Shown in pieces: positions 9,598 through 17,702 of a DNA stretch of 64,000 nucleotides. This DNA comes from Firmicutes bacterium AM55-24TS (GTDB lineage: Bacteria; Bacillota; Clostridia; UBA1381): contig QTVU01000007.1 of assembly GCA_003460745.1 (NCBI GenBank), forward strand, positions 1-64,000, written 5' to 3'. Numbering within the stretch: the first letter of the stretch is position 1; each line of letters begins with the position of its first letter. The position numbers and the translations under genes were made by a program. The notes beneath the pieces are model-generated. The model was not told the DNA's origin, searched no databases, and saw only the letters and a program-made list of their open reading frames with translations.

Positions 9598-10464
9598 ATG
9601 CAGAATTTACAATGGTATCCCGGTCATATGGCGAAAACACGCCGTTTGATTGAGGCAAATCTTAAATTAATTGACGTTGTTGTTGAAATATTGGACGCGC
9701 GTATTCCTTTTTCGGGACGTAATCCACATTTTGACGATATTATAAAAAACAAACCGAGACTGCTTGTTTTAAATAAAGCCGACCTTGCAGATAAAAACAG
9801 AACAAAACTGTGGATTGATTGGTATGCAGAGCAAGGTCTTAAGGTTATTCCGATAAGCTGTACGACAGGTATGGGCATTAATACGGTGCTTGCAGAGGCT
9901 CGCGCACTTATACAGGATAAAATTGACCGTGAAAGAGAAAGAGGTCGAAACCGAACTTTAAAAATAATGATGGTCGGTATTCCGAATGTAGGAAAATCAA
10001 GTCTTATAAACCGTCTTATCGGTAAGGCAAGCACAAAAACAGGCGACAAACCGGGTGTTACACGCGGTAAGCAGTGGCTTAGAATTAAAGGTGACGCGGA
10101 ACTTCTTGATACTCCCGGTATTCTTCCGCCGAAATTCGAGGACCAAACAGTTGCCGTAAAACTTGCTTACACAGGCGCTATAAAAGACGAAATAATGAAC
10201 ACTGAACTTCTTGCCTATTCCCTATGCGATTATCTACGTGACAATTATCCGAACGAACTTTGTACACGATACAAACTTGATACGGTCGAGGGGCTTAAGG
10301 GATATGAAGTGTTGGAGAAAATCGGTAAAAAACGCGGCTTTGTTATTTCGGGCGGTGAAATTGATATGGAGCGTGCCGCAAATATGGTACTTGACGAACT
10401 GCGCGGTGCAAAAATCGGTCACATAACCCTTGAAACTCCGTCACAATTAAATGAACAGGAATAA
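9598..10464 (+). CDS. rbgA: Ribosome biogenesis GTPase RbgA (YlqF)
   Basis: RbgA is a circularly permuted GTPase needed for late 50S assembly. The 288-residue product starts with QWYPGHMAK. The permuted order is visible: G4 NKADL near residue 58 precedes G1 GIPNVGKSS near 125 and G3 DTPGIL near 170. A helical C-terminal ANTAR-like RNA-binding part follows. Length and motif order match the family. It is the second gene of the lepB operon, consistent with the Bacillus arrangement near rplS. Confidence 0.96.
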   Translation: MQNLQWYPGHMAKTRRLIEANLKLIDVVVEILDARIPFSGRNPHFDDIIKNKPRLLVLNKADLADKNRTKLWIDWYAEQGLKVIPISCTTGMGINTVLAEARALIQDKIDRERERGRNRTLKIMMVGIPNVGKSSLINRLIGKASTKTGDKPGVTRGKQWLRIKGDAELLDTPGILPPKFEDQTVAVKLAYTGAIKDEIMNTELLAYSLCDYLRDNYPNELCTRYKLDTVEGLKGYEVLEKIGKKRGFVISGGEIDMERAANMVLDELRGAKIGHITLETPSQLNEQE

Positions 10465-10469
10465 ACGAA

Positions 10470-10499
10470 AAAGAGGAACGCATCAAAAACGTTCCTCTT
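10470..10499 (+). terminator. rbgA terminator
   Basis: AAGAGGAACG (10471-10480) pairs with CGTTCCTCTT (10490-10499). Confidence 0.85.
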
Positions 10500-10512
10500 A
10501 AAATTTGTTTTC

Positions 10513-10544
10513 AAAAGAAAAACGCCCTTTTTCTTAAAGGACGC
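10513..10544 (-). terminator. Terminator of the HPr-like gene
   Basis: On the minus strand CGTCCTTT pairs with AAAGGGCG (one G-T pair) and is followed by TTTTT (10522-10518). Confidence 0.75.
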
Positions 10545-10561
10545 TTAATTTTCAAGCTACA

Positions 10562-10792
10562 TTATTTAATGATAAACTTATCAAGTTCTTCCATAAACTT
10601 ATCGCAGTCATCAGAATGTACTTCAACCTTAATAGGCTTAGACAAATCCAAGCTGAAGATACCCATGATAGATTTTGCATCAACGACATATCTACCTGAT
10701 GTCAAGTCTACATCGAAGTCATACTTACTTACGATATTCACGAAATCTTTTACGTCATTAATAGAGCTTAGTAATAAATCAAATGTTTTCAT
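10562..10792 (-). CDS. HPr-like protein lacking the phosphocarrier histidine
   Basis: The 76-residue product has the HPr regulatory-site segment YVVDAKSIMGIFSLDLSKPI, with the serine equivalent to HPr Ser46 at residue 41. At the position of HPr His15 (the GLHARPA loop) it reads DVKDFVN and has no histidine. It therefore cannot act as a PTS phosphocarrier, but could be phosphorylated by HPr kinase and bind CcpA, as Crh does in Bacillus. This functional reading is inference; the fold assignment is firm. A strong monocistronic promoter (10856-10884) and its own terminator frame it. Confidence 0.85.
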   Translation of the reverse strand: MKTFDLLLSSINDVKDFVNIVSKYDFDVDLTSGRYVVDAKSIMGIFSLDLSKPIKVEVHSDDCDKFMEELDKFIIK

Positions 10793-10855
10793 AATTTTAT
10801 TCCTCCTTATTTCATGCGTGAAGCCTATTTGTATATGTAATCTCTTACATTACCT

Positions 10856-10884
10856 ATAATACAATTTTTTTCTGAAAAAGTCAA
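10856..10884 (-). promoter_or_regulatory. Promoter of the HPr-like gene
   Basis: On the minus strand TTGACT (10884-10879) and TATTAT (10861-10856) are 17 bp apart. Confidence 0.75.
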
Positions 10885-10890
10885 TAGCTA

Positions 10891-10919
10891 TTGCGTTTTT
10901 AAAAAAAATTTTATATAAT
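10891..10919 (+). promoter_or_regulatory. Promoter of mtaB
   Basis: TTGCGT (10891-10896) and TATAAT (10914-10919) are 17 bp apart, divergent from the HPr-like gene's promoter only a few bases away. Confidence 0.65.
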
Positions 10920-10984
10920 AATACTAATGTCGTTAAGGTATTTTTAACGATATTGTCAAAAGATATACTTGAAAGGTTGAAAAG

Positions 10985-12280
10985 ATGAAAAAAGCAGCAT
11001 TTTATACACTTGGTTGCAAGGTTAATCAATATGAAACAGAGGCTATGGCGGAATTATTTGCCGATAGCGGCTATGAAATAAAAGAATTTACCGAAGTTGC
11101 GGACGTGTATGTTATAAACACCTGTTCCGTAACAAATATGGGTGACAGAAAATCACGTCAAATTATTCGTCGTGCAAAAAAACTTAATCCGAATGCAGTT
11201 ATAGCCGTTACAGGCTGTTATGCTCAAACCGCACCTGACGAAGTTCTTGCCATTGAGGGTGTTAATCTTGTACTCGGCACAAAAGACAGAAAGAACATTG
11301 TTACGCTTGTTGAAGAACTTAACACCGAATCAAACATTAATCACGTTTCGGATATAATGAGTAACCACGAATTTGAAGAACTTCAAATAAAGCAATATTC
11401 AAACAGAACCCGTGCATTTATTAAAATTCAAGAAGGTTGCAATCAATTTTGTTCTTACTGCATTATCCCCTATGCCAGAGGTCCTGTTCGCAGCAGAGCA
11501 AAAGATGATGTTGTAAGAGAAATCAAGGAGCTTGCACACAACGGCTTTAAAGAGATTATCCTTGTCGGTATTCATGTTGCGTCATATGGTGTCGATCTCG
11601 GCAACACAACTCTTGAAAGTTTAATTATGGACGTTGACAAGATTGACGGCGTTGAGCGTATACGTCTTTCTTCTATTGAGCCAATGACTTTAAATCAGGA
11701 ATTTATAGACAGTATTAAGGATTCTAAAAAGCTGTGTCACCACTTCCATATATCGCTCCAATCAGGTTGTGACGAAACATTAAAACGTATGAACAGAAAG
11801 TATACAACCGCTCAATTTAAAGGCATTGTGGACGGTTTAAGAGAGGCATTTGACGATGTTGCAATCACTACCGATATAATGGTCGGTTTTCCTGATGAAA
11901 GTGATGAAGAATTTAATAAAACAGTTGAATTTGTACGCAATATAAAATTTGCCGATGCCCATGTTTTCCAATATTCGCAACGCCGCGGAACACCAGCCGC
12001 AAAACGTCCAAACCAAATTTCACCTGACGTAAAAGAAAAGCGAAGTAAAATAATAATCGCCGAAACGCAGAAAACGCGTGATGAATTTATAAATCGTTTT
12101 ATAGGCAAAACAATGCGTGTACTTTTTGAACAACCTGCAAAAGACGGACTTTTTGAGGGTAAAACAGATAATTACATTACAGTCCACGCACCGTCCGATA
12201 TAGATTTAAACGACCAATTCAGAAATGTTCTTCTTGAAAGAAACGAAAACGGAATTGTTATCGGAAAAATAGTTGAATAG
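10985..12280 (+). CDS. mtaB: tRNA (N6-threonylcarbamoyladenosine37-C2)-methylthiotransferase
   Basis: MtaB converts t6A37 to ms2t6A37 in ANN-decoding tRNAs, using two [4Fe-4S] clusters and SAM. The 431-residue product has the three MTTase domains. The UPF0004 N-terminus holds cysteines at LGCKVNQYE (residue 10), NTCSV (near 46) and TGCYA (near 80). The radical-SAM motif CNQFCSYC is near 155, followed by PYARGPVRSR. A C-terminal TRAM domain lies at about 370-430. The GCKVNQYETEAM N-terminus distinguishes MtaB from MiaB (usually GCQMN) and RimO. The start follows GAAAGG. The gene is monocistronic. Confidence 0.95.
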   Translation: MKKAAFYTLGCKVNQYETEAMAELFADSGYEIKEFTEVADVYVINTCSVTNMGDRKSRQIIRRAKKLNPNAVIAVTGCYAQTAPDEVLAIEGVNLVLGTKDRKNIVTLVEELNTESNINHVSDIMSNHEFEELQIKQYSNRTRAFIKIQEGCNQFCSYCIIPYARGPVRSRAKDDVVREIKELAHNGFKEIILVGIHVASYGVDLGNTTLESLIMDVDKIDGVERIRLSSIEPMTLNQEFIDSIKDSKKLCHHFHISLQSGCDETLKRMNRKYTTAQFKGIVDGLREAFDDVAITTDIMVGFPDESDEEFNKTVEFVRNIKFADAHVFQYSQRRGTPAAKRPNQISPDVKEKRSKIIIAETQKTRDEFINRFIGKTMRVLFEQPAKDGLFEGKTDNYITVHAPSDIDLNDQFRNVLLERNENGIVIGKIVE

Positions 12281-12282
12281 TA

Positions 12283-12312
12283 AAAGGCTGATGATTTTTG
12301 TCATCAGCCTTT
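12283..12312. terminator. Bidirectional terminator between mtaB and the galactosidase
   Basis: AAAGGCTGATGA (12283-12294) pairs perfectly with TCATCAGCCTTT (12301-12312), placed between convergent genes. Confidence 0.9.
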
Positions 12313-12315
12313 ATT

Positions 12316-14460
12316 TTATATCTCTGCAAATTCAAATACAACAGTTGAAAAATCTTTCATTTCATAATTTGCTCTGATACCGTGATACATCAGAAAATCA
12401 CCGCTGTAAACTTTACCTGTAAATATATTTCTGTATTGTTTATTCGTATCAAGTCCCTGTAATTTAACTTTTTCACTCTTTGTTTGTGCAACCGCAAGCA
12501 CTTTGCAAGCCATAACAAATATATGCTTTTTATCCTTTGAAACCACTTCCCAACTGCAATAATTCGTTTCATACGGATTTATCAATCTGTACAAGTCACC
12601 GTTACACATAAGGTCTTGTATTCTCTTTTCAAATTTAATCTGTGCTTTGATTTCTTCAAATTCTTCATCGGACATCTTTGTAACGTCAAGCTCATATCCG
12701 AATGTTCCGCAATATGCAACATCCGCCCTCGTTTTTAATGACGTGACACGTCCGCATTGATGATTTGGTGATGCGGTTACATGAGAAGATATGCTGTAAA
12801 CAGGATAACACATTGAAGTCGAATACTGCATTTTAAGTCTTGCTATTGCGTCCGAATTGTCACTCGTCCATATTTGCGGCATATATGCAAGCACTCCTGC
12901 GTCAAATCTTCCGCCGCCTGCACTGCAACCCTCAAATAAAATATTAGGGAATTTTTCGGTTATTGCGGACATTATTTTATAATAACCCAGCGTGTATTCG
13001 TGGTTATATCCCAATCTTGGCATATCTGTAAGCTGTCTGTTCATATCCCACTTCACATACTCAATATTTGCATTTGCAAGTATATCGCTCACCGCATTTA
13101 TGACATATTCGCAAACCTCATCTCTGCTCAAATCAAGCACCATTTGATTTCTTGACTGAACTCCCTCTCTTTCATCAATATGAATTGCCCAATCAGGATG
13201 TTCTCTGTACAAATCCGAATCGGGGCTTATCATTTCAGGCTCAAACCACAAACCGAATTTCATACCGATTTTATTTATTTTTTCCGCCAATCCGTCTATA
13301 CCCGACGGTAATTTATCATAATTAACTTTCCAATCGCCCAGACTGCACGTATCGTTGTTCCTCTTTCCGAACCACCCGTCATCAAGCACGAATAGCTCAA
13401 TACCCGCCTTATGAGCCTTTTCAGCCATTTGAAGTAACTTTTCTTCGGTAAAATCAAAGTATGTACCCTCCCAATTATTTATAAGGATAGGACGTTTTTT
13501 GTTTACCCATTTACTTCTCATCAAATTATTTCTGAAAACGTCGTGATACTCTCTTGTCATAGCACCGATACCGCTGTCGGAATAACAAATTATCGACTGC
13601 GGTGTACAAAAGCTTTCGTTCGGTTTTAAAATCCATTCAAACTGATGCGGATTAATTCCCTGTTGTACTCTTAAATTGCCGAATTGGTCTATTTTTGCAA
13701 CTGTGGAATGATTACCGCTGTATACAAGTGAAAATCCGTAAACTTCGCCATGTGTTTCGTCCGTGCCGACCGAAGTAATCATTGAAAACGGATTTAACTG
13801 ATGTCCGCTTCCGCCTCTTGCATTTTCAACTTCAGCTTTCATTCCCATTTCAAGCTTTGTTCTGTGCATTGCTCTCTCACGTCCCCACGAACCTGCAAAA
13901 TGTATCATTTCATAGTCGTCCATAGGTAAATCAATACTTGCCGAATACGCACTCAAAAGCTTAATATCGCTGTCTGATTTATTTATAATTACAGTATGTC
14001 TGGCGATTATATTGTACTCGTCAAATACCGTATAATACAAATGCGCTTCCAAGTCGATAATTTCATCATATAATACAACTTCAAGCGTATCAGCTTTTTT
14101 ATTCTTATTGAAAAGACAAGGCATACCGTCGGTTTGAACCGCACATTCGTTATGAATTATATAGTCTTTTACTGCCAGTCTTGAAACTGCATTTCCAAAT
14201 TTATTTACAACCTGATATGCCGGATTTCTCAAGTCAGAATAGCCGTAAGACGGATATTCCTGCGGATAATTGTCAAGACAAAATCTGTTTGAAACAAACC
14301 CCCACTTTTCTTCCCATTCTTCTTTCATTTGCGAATAATCAATATCCGCTATCTTTTTTCCGAAATGAAAATTCAAAAGGTCTCCGTCCTCATTTTCAAA
14401 CATTATATAACTTATATCTCTGCCGATAAGGTGCGTTGTTTTTCCGTTTCTGACAATCAT
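12316..14460 (-). CDS. GH36 alpha-galactosidase
   Basis: This enzyme releases terminal alpha-1,6-galactose from raffinose-family oligosaccharides and related plant sugars. The 714-residue product has the GH36 clan-D layout: a beta-rich N-terminal domain to about residue 320, then a (beta/alpha)8 barrel. FVLDDGWFG and LGDWKVN mark the substrate pocket near 358-380. The nucleophile aspartate lies in YVKWDMNRQ near 472, the acid/base in TSDNSDAIARL near 535, and the conserved LFEGCSAGGGRFD near 510. No signal peptide is visible, so it acts on imported oligosaccharides. A divergent AraC-type regulator suggests sugar-responsive control; no transporter is adjacent. Confidence 0.93.
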   Translation of the reverse strand: MIVRNGKTTHLIGRDISYIMFENEDGDLLNFHFGKKIADIDYSQMKEEWEEKWGFVSNRFCLDNYPQEYPSYGYSDLRNPAYQVVNKFGNAVSRLAVKDYIIHNECAVQTDGMPCLFNKNKKADTLEVVLYDEIIDLEAHLYYTVFDEYNIIARHTVIINKSDSDIKLLSAYSASIDLPMDDYEMIHFAGSWGRERAMHRTKLEMGMKAEVENARGGSGHQLNPFSMITSVGTDETHGEVYGFSLVYSGNHSTVAKIDQFGNLRVQQGINPHQFEWILKPNESFCTPQSIICYSDSGIGAMTREYHDVFRNNLMRSKWVNKKRPILINNWEGTYFDFTEEKLLQMAEKAHKAGIELFVLDDGWFGKRNNDTCSLGDWKVNYDKLPSGIDGLAEKINKIGMKFGLWFEPEMISPDSDLYREHPDWAIHIDEREGVQSRNQMVLDLSRDEVCEYVINAVSDILANANIEYVKWDMNRQLTDMPRLGYNHEYTLGYYKIMSAITEKFPNILFEGCSAGGGRFDAGVLAYMPQIWTSDNSDAIARLKMQYSTSMCYPVYSISSHVTASPNHQCGRVTSLKTRADVAYCGTFGYELDVTKMSDEEFEEIKAQIKFEKRIQDLMCNGDLYRLINPYETNYCSWEVVSKDKKHIFVMACKVLAVAQTKSEKVKLQGLDTNKQYRNIFTGKVYSGDFLMYHGIRANYEMKDFSTVVFEFAEI

Positions 14461-14483
14461 TTTTATATCCTCCTGTGTTTTTT

Positions 14484-14562
14484 GTGATATTATAATATCA
14501 CTTTATTTACGAAAACAGAATATCAAAGTGTTGACAGTATGTGTCTAAATGTGATATTCTAC
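14484..14562. promoter_or_regulatory. Divergent control region with a palindromic operator
   Basis: A perfect 18-bp palindrome, GTGATATTATAATATCAC, occupies 14484-14501. Half-sites GAATATCA and TGATATTC recur as an inverted pair near 14519-14557. TTGACA near 14532 could serve the regulator gene. The layout fits binding by the AraC-type protein. Confidence 0.6.
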
Positions 14563-14580
14563 AAATAGGAGTTGAGTAAA

Positions 14581-15417
14581 ATGAATTGTTTTATAAATAC
14601 ATATTACGCATATACAAAGTTTATTCCTACCGATATTTATCCCGTACAATACGGCGAAGAACAATGCAATAGAAATCATTCGTTCGGACCATGTGTACGA
14701 AGTAACTATCTGTTGCATTATATTTACAGCGGTAAAGGTATTTTTCAAACAGAAAATAACACATATCATCTTCATAAAGGGCAGATGTTCCTTATATCGC
14801 CAAATCAGCTTACATATTATAAAGCCGATGACAGCGACCCTTGGTTGTATCGATGGATTGAATTTAACGGAAGTATGTCGCAGTCAATTTTAAAGTCTGT
14901 CAGTCTTAATGAAAGCACACCGATTTATACCGATGATGAAAATAATTCGATCGGCAATGCACTCTGTAATATTATTTCGTCCGGAGAAATGTGTTTTGAA
15001 TTGCTCATGCAAAAATTTTGGAATTTCATTTACTGCCTTACCAACGGCGAACAAATTAATACCGTCAGCAATGCCGAAGAATATATTCAAAAAGCAGAAA
15101 CATTTATAAAAACAAATGTTCATAAAAAAATATCCGTTTCGGATGTCGCAAAATATATCGGAATTGACAGAAGTTATCTGACAAGACTTTTTAACGAATA
15201 TAAAAAAACAAGTCCGCAAAACTATATTATTTCACTTAAAATGAATACCGCGGCATTGTATTTAAAAAACACAAACGCGTCCGTGACCGCAACTGCCCAA
15301 AGCGTGGGCTACTATGATACTCATATCTTTAACAAAACTTTCAAAAAACAATTCGGTGTTCCCCCTACCACCTGGCGTCGAAAACAAATTTGGGAACAAT
15401 CTATTATTGGGAAATAA
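14581..15417 (+). CDS. AraC-family regulator, probably of alpha-galactoside use
   Basis: The 278-residue product has an N-terminal cupin-like AraC-binding domain (about residues 15-150, containing HLHKGQMFLISPNQ) and a C-terminal double helix-turn-helix (about 175-275). The second helix-turn-helix has the family hallmark SVGYYDTHIFNKTFKKQFGV followed by PPTTWRR. I start at ATG 14581, nine bases after AGGAG; a TTG nine bases upstream is less likely. It diverges from the GH36 gene, and activation of that gene by an alpha-galactoside is the natural inference, as for RafR/MsmR-type regulators. Confidence 0.88.
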   Translation: MNCFINTYYAYTKFIPTDIYPVQYGEEQCNRNHSFGPCVRSNYLLHYIYSGKGIFQTENNTYHLHKGQMFLISPNQLTYYKADDSDPWLYRWIEFNGSMSQSILKSVSLNESTPIYTDDENNSIGNALCNIISSGEMCFELLMQKFWNFIYCLTNGEQINTVSNAEEYIQKAETFIKTNVHKKISVSDVAKYIGIDRSYLTRLFNEYKKTSPQNYIISLKMNTAALYLKNTNASVTATAQSVGYYDTHIFNKTFKKQFGVPPTTWRRKQIWEQSIIGK

Positions 15418-15621
15418 AAAAATCGGAATGGAGCGTAGTCCGTTTTGAACCATTTGTGCCACAGGCACTTTCTCGCAAAAAGGTGGCAGCGACTGTGAGC
15501 CGTCGTGAGTGCGTTTACAAGCGAACAGGTGAACCGAGCGGGCGTTTTTGCGACCAAGGAGGAATAACGCAGTGTTATGACTGATTTTTCTGCATAGAAA
15601 AATCGGAATGGAGCGTAGTCC
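15418..15621. repeat. 24-bp direct repeat at the AraC gene end and before the tRNA remnant
   Basis: The 24 bp beginning AAAAATCGGAATGG and ending GCGTAGTCC occur at 15418-15441 and 15598-15621. The second copy is part of a complete terminator hairpin, whereas the first has lost the pairing arm. The 156 bp between hold no gene that I can recognise. Confidence 0.8.
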
Positions 15622-15628
15622 ATTCCGA
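15597..15628 (-). terminator. Terminator of the tRNA transcription unit
   Basis: TCGGAATGGA (15603-15612) pairs perfectly with TCCATTCCGA (15619-15628). On the minus strand TTTTTCT follows. It begins two bases after the tRNA CCA end. A second perfect hairpin lies just beyond (arms 15583-15591 and 15596-15604). Confidence 0.85.
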
Positions 15629-15630
15629 CG

Positions 15631-15675
15631 TGGTACTCCCGACCAGAGTCGAACTGGTGACTAACCCTTAGGAGA
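15631..15675 (-). tRNA. 3' part of a tRNA, probably tRNA-Arg(CCU), truncated at the ICE junction
   Basis: Read on the minus strand this gives an anticodon loop CTCCTAA (anticodon CCT at 15672-15670), the 3' anticodon strand GGGTT, a 4-nt variable loop, a perfect T arm (ACCAG, TTCGACT loop, CTGGT), the acceptor strand CGGGAGT, discriminator A and encoded CCA. The sequence upstream cannot supply the 5' anticodon strand AACCC or the acceptor ACTCCCG, so the 5' half is missing. A factor-independent terminator follows. The assignment to Arg rests on the anticodon alone. Confidence 0.7.
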
Positions 15676-15830
15676 AGCCCCCGAGGGCATTTTTGACTCC
15701 CTACAAATCCCCGAAAATCCTTGATTTTACTGGCTTTTCTGGGATTTCACTGTTAGTAAATTCTCGTCCAAAACCTGCTAATTTTTCGTGGTTTTTTGCC
15801 TTCCTTTTAGCAGGGTATTAGCAAATGCAA
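15664..15830. other. ICE left junction (attL side) with candidate arm-type sites
   Basis: The crossover should lie in the tRNA anticodon region (about 15664-15680). Inside the element, CCTGCTAATTTTT (15774-15786), TTAGCAGG (15807-15814) and ATTAGCAAA (15817-15825) recur at the far right of the window, as expected for integrase or excisionase arm sites. The rest, up to the integrase at 16019, has no gene. Confidence 0.55.
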
Positions 15831-15982
15831 AGAAATATGGGAAACATCATTGAGTTAATCTGTAGCCCATAAATCACAGGAAACGCATTTGAAGTTTACG
15901 CATTCTCTTATGCAAATCAATAATCTGTGTTCAAATATTATAATGGTTTTTCTTCTTGATTTCAAGATTTTTCAGGAATTAC

Positions 15983-16010
15983 AAAAGGCAACCCTGACGG
16001 ATTGCCTTTT
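15983..16010 (-). terminator. Integrase terminator
   Basis: AAAAGGCAA (15983-15991) pairs with TTGCCTTTT (16002-16010), eight bases past the integrase stop. Confidence 0.8.
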
Positions 16011-16018
16011 TTGTATGA

Positions 16019-17483
16019 CTAAATTGTTTTCGCTAAAGCCTTTAATAATGCTGCTGTTTCCGGATTTGATAACAGTTTTGTGAGCAAGGCGGCGTTTTCA
16101 TCTGTACTGTTCTCAGCAGGCTTTTCTTTTTCAACTTCGCTCTCTTTTTGAACCTCTGCCATTGGGTCAAGGAGTTCAACCGAAGTTTCAAACTTGGGCA
16201 TTGGAGCAGTTTTACCTTCTTCCGCATTTTTGAGACCTTTAGCGTTGTAGAACTGTTCCTCAAACTTCTGTGCGTTATATCGCCTGTCCTCGTCGATTAT
16301 ATGGCTGTAAACATCGGCAACCATATCCATTCGGGCGTGTCCTGAGTCGCCTTGAACCGATTTCATATCGCCGCCGTTCCATTTCAGCTTGTAGGTTATA
16401 CTTGCGTGACGGAAGCTGTGAAATACCACATCGGGTAAGTCGTTGTCCTGTATCAGCTTTTTCAAAGCACGGTTGATTACCTGACCTTCCATCGGTCTGC
16501 CTGACGAATGGCAGAATACCAAGTCATAATCCAAATACTCATCACCGAAAAGCTCTTTCATTTCGTCAATCTGCTTTTTTCTCTCTAACAGCATTTGAGC
16601 TACGGTTGACGGCAAGAAGATTTTTCTCACACTTGTTTTAGTTTTTGGCGTTTTCAAAACAAGGGAGGTATTTGTATTTGACAGAGTTCTCGGAAAGACA
16701 CGGATAATGTCCTTATTATCAAGCACCTCCATTACATCTCTGTTTACTCGCTGAAGCTCTTTATCTACAAAAATGGAAGCGTTGTTTTCTTTCAGGCTTT
16801 CCTCCGAAATATCAATGCAATCCCAAGTAAGACCGAGCATTTCACCCATACGGAGTGAACAGGCAAAGGATAAATTGATGGCTAATGCGAGAATATCATC
16901 ATCGCACACTTCAAGAGCGTGCATAAGAGTTTCTGCTGTCCATATTTCTCGTTTCTGATGTTCCTCTTTCGGGAGCGTTGCATTGAGAACCGGGTTTCTT
17001 GTCATCAACTCCCATTTTACCGCCTGATTAAAGGCACTCCTTAAAAACTTATGGATTTCTCTTACGGTATGTACGGTCAGATACTCATTTTTAGGCTTTT
17101 TTATTCTGTACCACTTTGGTCTTAACTTTCAGAAGGCTTTGATAGAATTTATCCATAAGTCTCGGAGTCAGTTCATCAAGTTTCACATCGCCGATAAGCG
17201 GAATGATGTAATTATACATAAGCCCTTTCTTTGAACGGTAGGTTGACATTGCCCAGTTATTTACTCCGTACACGGAGCAGTATTCTTCAAGCAAATCCGC
17301 AACTGTCGTAGCATTAGGAATGATGAATGTACCGCTTTGCTGTTCAAACTCAATTTGAGTTTTTCTCTTTTTAGCGTCTGCGTTTGTATCAAAGGTTTCC
17401 CATTTTTGATGTTGGTTTCCGTCATCGTCTTTGTAGGTATAAACGACGGAATATCGATTCTTTCTCTTTACAATAGAAGCCAT
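16019..17483 (-). pseudogene. int: Tyrosine recombinase (ICE integrase), single-base frameshift
   Basis: The enzyme would integrate and excise the ICE at the tRNA site. The N-terminal part (17483-17091, 130 residues) holds an AP2-like arm-binding domain (MASIVKRKNRYSVVYTYKD) and a SAM-like core-binding domain. It stops at KKA where a run of six A puts the frame out. Removing one A near 17101-17106 continues the protein as KPKNEYLTVHTVREI into the catalytic domain, giving about 487 residues. Catalytic residues are visible: Arg in SLRMGEMLGL, HSFRH, GHARMDMV and the tyrosine in VADVYSHI. The roughly 75-residue acidic C-terminal tail is unusual. Either an assembly error or a real inactivating mutation is possible. 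Confidence 0.85.
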
Positions 17484-17495
17484 AGTCGTTCCTCC

Positions 17496-17702
17496 TTATT
17501 CATTATCCAGCCATTTATCAAAGCTGGTCTTTATTATGCGGTATCCGGTTTCGAGCATTACTGCCTGAAAACACCCCTGTTTGATGAGCTTATATACGGT
17601 CTGTCGGGTAATACCCAAGATTGACTGAACTTCCTCTACGGAATAGCTCTTTTTTGTATATGTACCGCCGTTTAATTCACGAACTCTATCCTCAATCGAC
17701 AT
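17496..17702 (-). CDS. Small excisionase-like HTH protein
   Basis: The 68-residue product is one helix-turn-helix unit of the excisionase/HTH_17 type: SYSVEEVQSILGITRQTVYKL, then a wing ending YRIIKTSFDKWLDN. Proteins of this size beside a tyrosine integrase usually bend att DNA and steer excision. The start at ATG 17702 overlaps the stop of the preceding gene (ATGTCGATTGA) and uses GGAGGTGGAGGG as its ribosome site. The integrase follows 12 bp later, so it is the likeliest true Xis of the array. Confidence 0.8.
   Translation of the reverse strand: MSIEDRVRELNGGTYTKKSYSVEEVQSILGITRQTVYKLIKQGCFQAVMLETGYRIIKTSFDKWLDNE

Noticed and set aside
16042..16263. Additional minus-strand frames inside the integrase gene
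   Set aside because: They overlap the conserved catalytic frame and have no ribosome site or homology that I can see.
17091..17110. Programmed slippage on the A run of the integrase
   Set aside because: Poly-A slippage is possible, but two other single-base indels in the same element make error or decay more likely, so I did not claim it as regulation.
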